Shown one piece after another: positions 47,943 through 55,861 of a stretch of DNA of 64,000 bases. Source of the stretch: Mucilaginibacter galii (lineage in GTDB: Bacteria > Bacteroidota > Bacteroidia > Sphingobacteriales > Sphingobacteriaceae). Position 1 is the first letter of the stretch; the number at the start of each line of letters is the position of its first letter. The notes beneath the pieces are model-generated. The model was given only the letters and a program-made list of their open reading frames with translations. It was not told the DNA's origin and did not search any database. A program made the position numbers and the translations under genes. The DNA lies in assembly GCF_014635825.1 (NCBI RefSeq), contig NZ_BMDO01000008.1:186001-250000 (forward strand). The letters are read 5' to 3'.

Positions 47943-49436
47943 ATGATCATGAAAAAGATATTAACTGTCATTTTTATAGCAAGCCTTGCTGCCGTTAGCT
48001 GTACCAAGGTTGACGAAAATGTATACGACAAATACGAATCTAATGCATTTTATGCCACGCCCGCAGGGGCCGATAATGCATTGGCTACCGTTTACGGTAA
48101 AATTTCCGGCACATGGGGAAGCAATTTCGCCGGTCGCGACAACTGCTGGTATGATCTGAACAGCTTTGCAGCTGACGACCAGGTAATACCCCACCGCAAT
48201 ACCGGTGACTGGCAACTTGATTTTGCCCAGTTGTATACTCAAACCTACCAGCCAAGCCTCGGTCTCATCAATAACACGTGGAACTGGCTATATTCATCCG
48301 TTTACAGTGCTAACGTTGCCGTGGCTCAGCTTACTTCGGCAAATGCCGCCCCCTCTAAAATTGCGGAGGCAAAAGTTTTACGTGCATGGTTCTATTACCT
48401 GCTGATAGACGATTTTGGCGATGTGCCCTTTTATACGGATAATAACACTGATGCTTCTAAAATAGCGCAAACTAAGCGGGCAACCATTTATAATTTTATC
48501 GTATCGGAACTCAAAGCCAACGTTGACCTGCTCTCTGAAACCAAAGGAGGTGCTTATTACGGACGTTTCAATAAGTGGGCCGGCTATATGTTTATGGCGA
48601 AAGTTTACCTTAATGCGGGTGTTTATACCGGTACTCCTGCATGGCAGGAAGCGCTGGATGCTTGCAATAAGGTAGCCTCCGGTGGATTTACCTTGCACGC
48701 TGGTGGCGCTAATACAGCCAGCCCGCTGGGGTATTCTTACTTCGATCTCTTTGGTGATGTATGCCCTGATGATGAAACCATCTTTGCATTATACCTAAAA
48801 GAAAACATAGTCAGCGGTAATATTTACGGCATCAGAAGTTTAAACAGTGCCAATGGAAATGCGCTTATAGGCTACAATGGCTGGAACGGAACAATTATCC
48901 TCAACCAGTTTTACAGTAAATTTAGTGCGAATGATATTAGACGGCAACAGTTTTTGGTTGGACAGCAACCTAAAGGTGGCACGACTTATAACCCTGTTGT
49001 TTCGTCACTTATCTCCCCAGGTGCCGCGCCCGATGATGGAATCAGGGATATGAAATTTTTCCCGGCAGCACCGGTTGATGCCAGTGGTGCATCCAACGAT
49101 TTTCCGATTTACCGCTTTGCAGATTTGCTTTTAATGCAGGCCGAATGTAATGTGCGTTTAGGTAACCCGTCGGCAGCTTTGCCTTTTATTAACCGGGTGA
49201 GAGCACGAGCCACACTGGCAGATTTAACTACAGTAACGTTGGATAACGTTTATGACGAGCGGGGATTTGAGCTGGTATTCGAAGGACATCGCCGCCAGGA
49301 TATGATCAGATTTGGCCATTATCAAGACACACGTGAATTTGTAACTGCACCGATCCCTAAAACGCGCGAATTATTTCCAATTCCAGTAAATGCGCTTAAT
49401 GCAAATCCTAACCTGAAACAAAACCCTGGCTATTAA
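47943..49436 (+). CDS. SusD/RagB-family glycan-binding lipoprotein
   Basis: A 497-residue outer-membrane lipoprotein with lipobox LAAVSC and a canonical RagB/SusD layout: helical TPR pairs (LRAWFYYLLIDDFGDVPFYT), the late segment FPIYRFADLLLMQAECNVRL and the ending PIPVNALNANPNLKQNPGY. It forms the lid of the SusC transporter. The start is ATG at 47943 or the ATG two codons later; both give the same signal peptide. The gene lies 2 bp from susC and 8 bp from the SusE-like gene. Confidence 0.95.
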   Translation: MIMKKILTVIFIASLAAVSCTKVDENVYDKYESNAFYATPAGADNALATVYGKISGTWGSNFAGRDNCWYDLNSFAADDQVIPHRNTGDWQLDFAQLYTQTYQPSLGLINNTWNWLYSSVYSANVAVAQLTSANAAPSKIAEAKVLRAWFYYLLIDDFGDVPFYTDNNTDASKIAQTKRATIYNFIVSELKANVDLLSETKGGAYYGRFNKWAGYMFMAKVYLNAGVYTGTPAWQEALDACNKVASGGFTLHAGGANTASPLGYSYFDLFGDVCPDDETIFALYLKENIVSGNIYGIRSLNSANGNALIGYNGWNGTIILNQFYSKFSANDIRRQQFLVGQQPKGGTTYNPVVSSLISPGAAPDDGIRDMKFFPAAPVDASGASNDFPIYRFADLLLMQAECNVRLGNPSAALPFINRVRARATLADLTTVTLDNVYDERGFELVFEGHRRQDMIRFGHYQDTREFVTAPIPKTRELFPIPVNALNANPNLKQNPGY

Positions 49437-49444
49437 TCCTGATC

Positions 49445-50527
49445 ATGATGAAAAAATTAATATACAGTTTATTTTTCCTAAGTATTCTTGTTAACACTGC
49501 CTGTAAAAAAGATGCGGTGCTAACCACGCTGCAGCCGGTGTCTTTCGGCTCATCGTTAACCGCTTCTGTTGCATCGGTGGCACTTACTACTGCTAACGAT
49601 ACCTCCTCGGTATTAACCATGTCGTGGCCGGCAGTAGTTTACCCGGTTAAAGCATCGGTAACTTACACGCTTCAGGTGGATGTACCGGCCGATACATTAG
49701 GCAGCAATGCCTGGGCGGGTGCAACCAGCATTGCTGTAGGCAAGGATGTTTTAAGTAGAGCTTACAAAGGAACCGACCTCAACGAGCTATCGATGAAGCT
49801 GGGCCTTACAGCCGGTACACCAGGAAAGTTGGTGTTTCGTGTACAGGCATATCAAGACCGGTATACTTATTCCAAAGCAGTTGTTGTAAATGTAACGCCG
49901 CATGCGTTGGTAGTTACCTATCCGCTACTCTACGTTCCTGGCGATTACCAGGGGTGGAACCCGGCAACGGCACCAACAGTGGCAGCAAGCGTGCTTCCCA
50001 AAGTTTACGAAGGTTATATCAACATACCTGCCGGTGGTAGCAACGAATTTAAGTTTACCAATGCCCGGGATTGGAACCACATCAATTATGGTTACGGTGG
50101 CAACGGAATGCTTACTACCGATGGTTTGGCGGCCGGCGTAAAAGTGCCAGGTGCCGGTTATTATGAGCTTTCGGCTAACTTGAATAACAATACCTGGACA
50201 TACACTAAAACCACCTGGTCTATATTAGGTGATGCCACACCTGGGGGCTGGACTACTGATACCCAGTTAACCTATAATGTGGCCAACCAAGTTTGGACGG
50301 TAACTGCCGATATGTTATCAACCGGCTCATTCAAATTCAGGGCAAATAACGCGTGGGTAATTGATTTTGGTTTAGATGCCAATGGTAAGTTGGCCTACGC
50401 TGATAGTCCTGTTTATGGCTTCAATGCAGCTATTAACAATATCACAGTACCAACCAGTGGCAACTATACCATAACGCTTGATTTGCACGACCCAACCAAT
50501 TATACCTACAAGCTTAAGAAAAACTAA
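49445..50527 (+). CDS. SusE/SusF-like starch-binding lipoprotein
   Basis: A 360-residue outer-surface lipoprotein (lipobox LVNTAC). The N-terminal domain (about 25-150) is SusE-type. Two CBM-like beta-sandwich modules follow, the first opening YVPGDYQGWNPATAP and the second WSILGDATPGGWTTDTQL, each with the Trp/Asn pattern seen in SusE/SusF glycan-binding modules. It holds polysaccharide near the cell surface but is not catalytic. Its presence strongly supports an alpha-glucan substrate. A 26-bp hairpin lies directly after the stop codon. Confidence 0.88.
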   Translation: MMKKLIYSLFFLSILVNTACKKDAVLTTLQPVSFGSSLTASVASVALTTANDTSSVLTMSWPAVVYPVKASVTYTLQVDVPADTLGSNAWAGATSIAVGKDVLSRAYKGTDLNELSMKLGLTAGTPGKLVFRVQAYQDRYTYSKAVVVNVTPHALVVTYPLLYVPGDYQGWNPATAPTVAASVLPKVYEGYINIPAGGSNEFKFTNARDWNHINYGYGGNGMLTTDGLAAGVKVPGAGYYELSANLNNNTWTYTKTTWSILGDATPGGWTTDTQLTYNVANQVWTVTADMLSTGSFKFRANNAWVIDFGLDANGKLAYADSPVYGFNAAINNITVPTSGNYTITLDLHDPTNYTYKLKKN

Positions 50528-50529
50528 CT

Positions 50530-50555
50530 ATCAGGCAGTGGAAGCACTGCCTGAT
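50530..50555 (+). terminator. Intercistronic hairpin between susE and the GH13 gene
   Basis: Perfect 11-bp stem atcaggcagtg / cactgcctgat with a gaag loop, two bases after the susE stop and followed by only three Ts. More likely a partial terminator or RNA-stability element that sets susCDE above the enzyme genes than a full stop. Confidence 0.6.
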
Positions 50556-50570
50556 TTACATAGAACAAAT

Positions 50571-51950
50571 ATGAAATTTTTAACAAAAAGCCACCTGATC
50601 AGGGTGTTGTTATTCTCGGCCATCACTGTTTTTAGCTTCTGCAAAAAAGACAATGATCAGGCTACTGATACATCATACCCACAATACGGTACGCCCTATG
50701 CCAGCGTACCTGAAACACAGGATGTTACGATTTACCAGGTGAACCTGAGAGCGTTTAGCAACGACGGCAATCTGAAAGGCGTAACCGCCCGTTTAGATTC
50801 TATCAAGGCCCTGGGCGTAAATGTAGTCTACTTATTACCGGTTTATCCGGTGGGTGTGGTAAAGTCGGCCGGTGGTTTGGGCTCGCCTTATTCGGTTAAA
50901 GATTTCAAGGCCGTGAATGCTGAATTTGGCAACATGGACGACCTGCGTGCCTTGGTGGATGCCGCTCATGCCAAAGGTATGGCCGTCATGATGGATTGGG
51001 TAGCCAATCATACCTCTTGGGACAATGCCTGGATTAATGAGCACAAAGACTGGTACCAGCAGGATGCTAAAGGCAACATCGTATCGCCATCAAACTATAC
51101 CGATGTGGCGCAACTGAACTTTAACAACCAGGCTATGCGCAACGCTATGATTAATGCCATGAAATACTGGGTTTTTACAGCAAATATTGACGGCTACCGT
51201 TGTGATTTTGCAGACAATGTGCCTATGAACTTCTGGAAGCAAGCTATTGATGCACTGCGCGGAATAACCACACATAAATTAATTATGTTAGCCGAAGGCA
51301 CGCGTACCGATCATTCGAAAGCGGGCTTTAATCTGGTTTACGGCATGAGTTATTACTCAACGCTTCAGAGTAAAGTGTTTGCCAATTCTGGTTCGGTAAC
51401 CCAGTTGCAGGATGTAAATGTAACTGAGTCTGCCGCCTTGTTACCAGGCACACAACTATTGCGATACATCACCAACCACGATGTATACAGCAGCGATGGA
51501 AGCCCTATAAATATCTACGGAGGTAAGACCGGCTCCATGTCTGCATTCCTGGTAACTGCCTACATGAAAGGAGTACCCATGCTTTATACAGGGCAGGAGG
51601 TAGGCACCGTACGCGACCTGAATATTTTTTACCGCAATCCAGTGGACTGGGGAACTAACGCAGATATGAAAGCGGAGTATAAACAAATCCTCAATTTCAG
51701 GAAAAATAGTGATGCGGTAAAGAGCGGCCAACTCAGCCAATTTAGCAGTGATGATGTTGCTGCTTTCACTAAATATACTAATACACAGAAAGTTTTGGTT
51801 TTAGCCAACCTGCGCAACAAGGCGGTAACGTACACTATGCCATCTGCGCTAATGGCATCAGGATGGAAAAACGCGTTTACCAATGTTGCCGTTACGTTAA
51901 ACACCCAGGTCTACCTGCAACCCTATCAGCACATGGTTTTAACTCGGTAA
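50571..51950 (+). CDS. GH13 alpha-amylase-family lipoprotein (SusG-like)
   Basis: A 459-residue glycoside hydrolase on the outer membrane or surface: a signal segment with FSFC is followed by KKDND. The GH13 (beta/alpha)8 barrel carries Asp212 (DGYRCDFADN, nucleophile), Glu242 (IMLAEGTR, acid/base) and Asp304 (ITNHDVYSS, transition-state Asp); VMMDWVANHTSWD is region I. ATG at 50571 is used because the longer frame overlaps susE. It would make the first cuts in alpha-1,4-glucan, like SusG, but it is shorter than SusG and has no CBM58. Confidence 0.93.
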   Translation: MKFLTKSHLIRVLLFSAITVFSFCKKDNDQATDTSYPQYGTPYASVPETQDVTIYQVNLRAFSNDGNLKGVTARLDSIKALGVNVVYLLPVYPVGVVKSAGGLGSPYSVKDFKAVNAEFGNMDDLRALVDAAHAKGMAVMMDWVANHTSWDNAWINEHKDWYQQDAKGNIVSPSNYTDVAQLNFNNQAMRNAMINAMKYWVFTANIDGYRCDFADNVPMNFWKQAIDALRGITTHKLIMLAEGTRTDHSKAGFNLVYGMSYYSTLQSKVFANSGSVTQLQDVNVTESAALLPGTQLLRYITNHDVYSSDGSPINIYGGKTGSMSAFLVTAYMKGVPMLYTGQEVGTVRDLNIFYRNPVDWGTNADMKAEYKQILNFRKNSDAVKSGQLSQFSSDDVAAFTKYTNTQKVLVLANLRNKAVTYTMPSALMASGWKNAFTNVAVTLNTQVYLQPYQHMVLTR

Positions 51951-51998
51951 TCAATAATAAACAGAAGAATAATTCAGGCCGATTTTTCAACCGTAATC

Positions 51999-52976
51999 AT
52001 GAAAAAGTTTCGCATATGTACAGTTTGCCTTGCGCTTTGCTTAGTAAGCATAACAGGCATTTCTGCGCAAACAGCTATAAACCCACCTGAAACTGAAATC
52101 TCAAACGGTATCATCCATGCCCGGCTTTACCTGCCCGATCGGGTCAGTGGCTACAATCGCGGCCCCCGGTTTGATTGGGCAGGTATTATATATGATTTGA
52201 AGTACCAGGGTCACAGCTTTTTTGGAAAATGGCAGGATACTTATAGCCCCACCGCACATGATTCTGCCATGGGGCCGGCCGAAGTTTTTGATCCTTTAGG
52301 CTTTAATGAAGCGAAAGCAGGCCAGAAGTTTATCAAAATAGGTATAGGTGCGCTGGTTAAAGCCGATGATTCAGCCTATGACTTTATGAAATCGTATGAC
52401 ATTGCCAATTATGGCAAATGGAAAACCAAAGTTCAGGCTGACCATGTTCGGTTTGTTCAGGTGCTGAAAGAAGCTGAACATGCCTACAAATACCAGAAAT
52501 GTGTGCAGCTCAAAAAAGGCGAGCCGGTGATGCTGATTACACATACCTTAAAAAATACCGGGAAGAAAAGTATTGAAACCGCTGTTTACGATCATAACTT
52601 TTTTGTAATTGATGGAAGTACTACAGGGCCCGGCTCGGTGGTTATTTTTCCTTTCAAGTTGAAAGAGAACGTAACTGGTATGAGCGACTATGTTAACCTT
52701 ACCGGTAACCAGCTGCAGTTTACCAAAGAGTTGAGAAACAAGTTTGTTTCTTTTCCGGATCTAACACATGGCGAGAGATCGGTCTACGCTTTTAATGTCG
52801 AAAACCGGACAACCGGGGCAGGAGTAAAAATTACCGGCGATAAACCGATAACAAAGCTGGCCTTCTGGTCGTCCTTAAAAACATTTTGCCCCGAACCTTA
52901 TATTAACATCAGCATCAAACCCGGACAAGAATTTAGCTGGACGCTTACTTATACTTACTACACTATTCCACATTAA
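51999..52976 (+). CDS. Secreted PUL protein of unknown family (mutarotase-like fold?)
   Basis: A 325-residue exported protein with signal peptide MKKFRICTVCLALCLVSITG, cleavage near GISAQ. The mature part starts NPPETEISNGIIHARLYLPD and contains RGPRFDWAGIIYDLKYQGHS and VYDHNFFVIDGSTTGPGSVV. The pattern recalls galactose-mutarotase-like beta-sandwiches (aldose epimerases and related proteins), with His-Asn-Phe at a position where those have a catalytic His, but I cannot assign a family. It lies between a GH13 and the GH28-like gene in the PUL, so a role in sugar handling is likely, not proven. Confidence 0.72.
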   Translation: MKKFRICTVCLALCLVSITGISAQTAINPPETEISNGIIHARLYLPDRVSGYNRGPRFDWAGIIYDLKYQGHSFFGKWQDTYSPTAHDSAMGPAEVFDPLGFNEAKAGQKFIKIGIGALVKADDSAYDFMKSYDIANYGKWKTKVQADHVRFVQVLKEAEHAYKYQKCVQLKKGEPVMLITHTLKNTGKKSIETAVYDHNFFVIDGSTTGPGSVVIFPFKLKENVTGMSDYVNLTGNQLQFTKELRNKFVSFPDLTHGERSVYAFNVENRTTGAGVKITGDKPITKLAFWSSLKTFCPEPYINISIKPGQEFSWTLTYTYYTIPH

Positions 52977-53010
52977 ACTGCATTTATACGCATCTTTTTT
53001 CTAAAATATT

Positions 53011-54402
53011 ATGTTTAAATATACCCTGATCATAGCGTTTAGTTTTTTAGGTATTATACCACCACTTTATGCAAGTGTGACGTACCGCCACATTGCTGAT
53101 AAAAGTAAACTGGTAAGCTACCCCTTACCGGCGGGTTTACAAGTCAGTGAAAACTATAAGGTTAAAATAAACAACACAATAGTAGCCACAGAGCAGGTGG
53201 GTAGCGGTGGCAGAGAAAACTTACATGCGGTTAATTTTTCGTGTGCCGGGCCGCAGGTTATTATCATTACTGCCTCGGCACCTATAACCAAATATGCCAT
53301 CCGTCCAAAGAGTCGTAACATTAAGGCGCAAGTGAGGGGTAGAGTGCTTACTTTTACTATATCAGGTCCCCAAAAGTTGTATTTGGAGATAAACGATCTG
53401 CCCGATCTAGCCATTTTTGCCAACCCATTGGAAGCCAACGAGCCGGGAAAAGGGGATGAAGGTGTAATATATTACGGTCCCGGTGTGCATAATGAAGGGA
53501 AATTGATCCTTAAAAGCAATCAAACACTTTATATAGCGGGCGGCGCGGTGGTTAATGCCGATTTGCGCGGAAAAGACTTAAGCAATGTTAAAATACTGGG
53601 TAGAGGTATACTTAACGGAAACGTACGAATTGCAAACAGCGCCAGCATAACCGTAGATGGTGTATTTATCCGCAGTACCAACGGTTGGACCAATACGCTG
53701 ATTGATTGCCAGCACACCATTTACAACAATGTAAAAGTCTTCAGTTACAAATCGGTGTGGGGGATAGATGGTATTGACCCGGTATCCTGTAAAGATTTTA
53801 CCATTACCGATTGTTTTATTCGTACAAGAGATGATTGTATTTCCATTAAATCTATGCCTCGCTTTGGAAACGATACGGTGAAGAATATCAATACCGATTC
53901 TATCTACATAGCTAATTGTGTACTGGTTGGCTGGGCTCATGCCGATGGCGTTACCCTGGGCTTTGAACTGCAAGGTGGCCTCGTGCAAAACATTTTGGTT
54001 AAGAACTGTGATATACTGGCATCCGGCGGACAGGGCAGAACCGGAGGCCACTCCGGGTTTAGCATTGTGTGCGATGGCCCGTCGCTGGTTCAGAATATTC
54101 GTTTTGAAGATATCCGGGTAGAAAACAAGATGGAATACAAAAACCTGGAATTGATTGTGACCGAGGGCAGACGTTATGGAACCGCAGGCCCTGGTAATAT
54201 TAAAGGCGTTTATCTGAAAAATGTCAGCTGGCAGAATGCGAACAAGCCATTTGTGATTGCCGGTGTGCCCGACAATTGGGTAGAGGGCGTTGTGTTTGAC
54301 CATTGCACTTTAGGAGGAAAGCGGCTTTCCGGCTTCAAGGATGGCGACTTTCAGATGGAGTTTGCAAGAGAGGTAAAGTTCATTTCAGGAGACAGGAAAT
54401 GA
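53011..54402 (+). CDS. GH28-like clan GH-N right-handed beta-helix hydrolase
   Basis: A 463-residue secreted protein: signal peptide to about residue 22, an N-terminal beta-sandwich (about 25-150), then a parallel beta-helix starting GVIYYGPGVHNEGKLILKSN, QTLYIAGGAVV. The acidic triad of GH28 enzymes is visible: Asp253 in WGIDGID, then Asp274 and Asp275 in RTRDDCISIK. The 21-residue spacing equals that recalled for Aspergillus polygalacturonase II (Asp180/201/202). The usual NTD motif is GID here, and the GHG histidine may be His310 in WAHADGVTLG. A GH49-like alpha-glucanase role is possible given the setting. Clan GH-N also includes GH49. Confidence 0.8.
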   Translation: MFKYTLIIAFSFLGIIPPLYASVTYRHIADKSKLVSYPLPAGLQVSENYKVKINNTIVATEQVGSGGRENLHAVNFSCAGPQVIIITASAPITKYAIRPKSRNIKAQVRGRVLTFTISGPQKLYLEINDLPDLAIFANPLEANEPGKGDEGVIYYGPGVHNEGKLILKSNQTLYIAGGAVVNADLRGKDLSNVKILGRGILNGNVRIANSASITVDGVFIRSTNGWTNTLIDCQHTIYNNVKVFSYKSVWGIDGIDPVSCKDFTITDCFIRTRDDCISIKSMPRFGNDTVKNINTDSIYIANCVLVGWAHADGVTLGFELQGGLVQNILVKNCDILASGGQGRTGGHSGFSIVCDGPSLVQNIRFEDIRVENKMEYKNLELIVTEGRRYGTAGPGNIKGVYLKNVSWQNANKPFVIAGVPDNWVEGVVFDHCTLGGKRLSGFKDGDFQMEFAREVKFISGDRK

Positions 54403-54477
54403 TAGCTGCGTGCTGAATAGTGGATCATATAAATTCAATATAATTTTGATTAAGTTTTCAATTAGGTTCTAAATATT

Positions 54478-55827
54478 ATGAAAAAAAGAATAGTGCTGTT
54501 GGTATGGTTAGTCATACTAGTTTGCCTTAGGTCACTTTATGTAAGCGGTCAAACCTTAGTCATGACCCAGTATGGAAAACCTTATACTGGCGTTCCGGAT
54601 AAGCGTGATGTTACCATTTACCAGGTGAACTTGCGTGCGTTTAGCAAAGAGGGAAGTTTCCAAGGGGTTATAGCCCGGTTGGATTCTATCAAGGCATTAG
54701 GAATAAATGTAGTTTACTTAATGCCCATTCATCCTGTAGGCGTATTGAAAACGGCAAACTCACCCTATTGCGTAAAGGACTATAATGCGGTTAACAGCGA
54801 GTTTGGAACCTTGGATGACCTGCGTAAGCTGGTAAACGGTGCACATCAAAGAAAGATGGCTGTTTTGTTAGACTGGGTAGGTAACCATACCTCCTGGGAC
54901 CATGCTTGGATTACTGCACATAAAGATTGGTACAAGCAGGATTCGACAGGAAAGATCATTAGCCCCAAGGGATGGAATGATGTGGCTCAGCTTAATTTTG
55001 ATAATCTGGACATGCGCCAGGAAATGATCAAAGCAATGAAGTATTGGGTTTACGTCGCCAATATTGATGGTTTTAGATGTGATTATGCCGACGGTCCACC
55101 AGCAGATTTTTGGAAGCAGACGATTGATACACTAAGAGAAATTCCTGCCCATCATTTATTGATACTGGCCGAAGGTAAACGGCCAGCCAATTACCAGGCC
55201 GGTTTTGATTACAACTTTGGATTTACCTTTTTTGAAAATCTTGAAAGGGTTTATAAAAGAGGTAAGACCGTTAAGATAATAGATAGCCTAAACATTAAAA
55301 ACTATGATGGTGCTACCGGCGACCAGCAAATTGTACGGTATTTGACTAACCATGATGTTAATGGTTCAAACGGATCGGCAGTTGAGATCTTTGGCGGGAA
55401 AAAAGGCTCGATGGCTGCCTTTGTGGTAGTGGCCTACATGAAAGGCGTGCCTATGATCTATAACGGACAAGAAGTAGGTTTGCCCTACCGGTTGGTATTC
55501 CCCTTTACTTCTGCAAAAGTGGACTGGACCCTTAACCCCGATGTAACCGCCGAATACAAAAAGATCATTGCTTTCCGAAACGCCAGCACAGCCATCAGGA
55601 GGGGTAAGTTAACCTCTTATACTACGGACGATGTATGTGCCTTTATTAAAGAAAACAGTGGTAAAAAAGTGTTGGTAATCTCTAATTTGAGAAATAAGAA
55701 TATTGCTTTTAAGGTACCCGCTACCTTACTTGAAAACAGATGGAAAAATGCCTTTACCAATGCCAAAACCAGTTTAGCCGGCACTATCAATCTCGAACCC
55801 TATACTTATATCGTTTTAAAGAATTAG
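54478..55827 (+). CDS. GH13 alpha-amylase-family enzyme, second PUL copy
   Basis: A 449-residue secreted paralogue of the upstream GH13. Its signal peptide ends VSGQ without a lipobox cysteine, so it is periplasmic or secreted while the first copy is lipid-anchored. Both share MTQYGKPYTGVPD/DVTIYQVNLRAFS at the N-terminus. Catalytic residues are Asp202 (DGFRCDYADG), Glu232 (LILAEGKR) and Asp293 (LTNHDVNGS). Probably a maltodextrin-cleaving or neopullulanase-like step after import. Confidence 0.93.
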   Translation: MKKRIVLLVWLVILVCLRSLYVSGQTLVMTQYGKPYTGVPDKRDVTIYQVNLRAFSKEGSFQGVIARLDSIKALGINVVYLMPIHPVGVLKTANSPYCVKDYNAVNSEFGTLDDLRKLVNGAHQRKMAVLLDWVGNHTSWDHAWITAHKDWYKQDSTGKIISPKGWNDVAQLNFDNLDMRQEMIKAMKYWVYVANIDGFRCDYADGPPADFWKQTIDTLREIPAHHLLILAEGKRPANYQAGFDYNFGFTFFENLERVYKRGKTVKIIDSLNIKNYDGATGDQQIVRYLTNHDVNGSNGSAVEIFGGKKGSMAAFVVVAYMKGVPMIYNGQEVGLPYRLVFPFTSAKVDWTLNPDVTAEYKKIIAFRNASTAIRRGKLTSYTTDDVCAFIKENSGKKVLVISNLRNKNIAFKVPATLLENRWKNAFTNAKTSLAGTINLEPYTYIVLKN

Positions 55828-55861
55828 TTCAATCCTTGTGCATTTTCCCTATTTTAATTAT

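Noticed and set aside
53578..54303. Long 241-codon minus-strand frame
   Set aside because: Lies fully inside the well-supported GH28-like gene on the other strand; no independent family motif.
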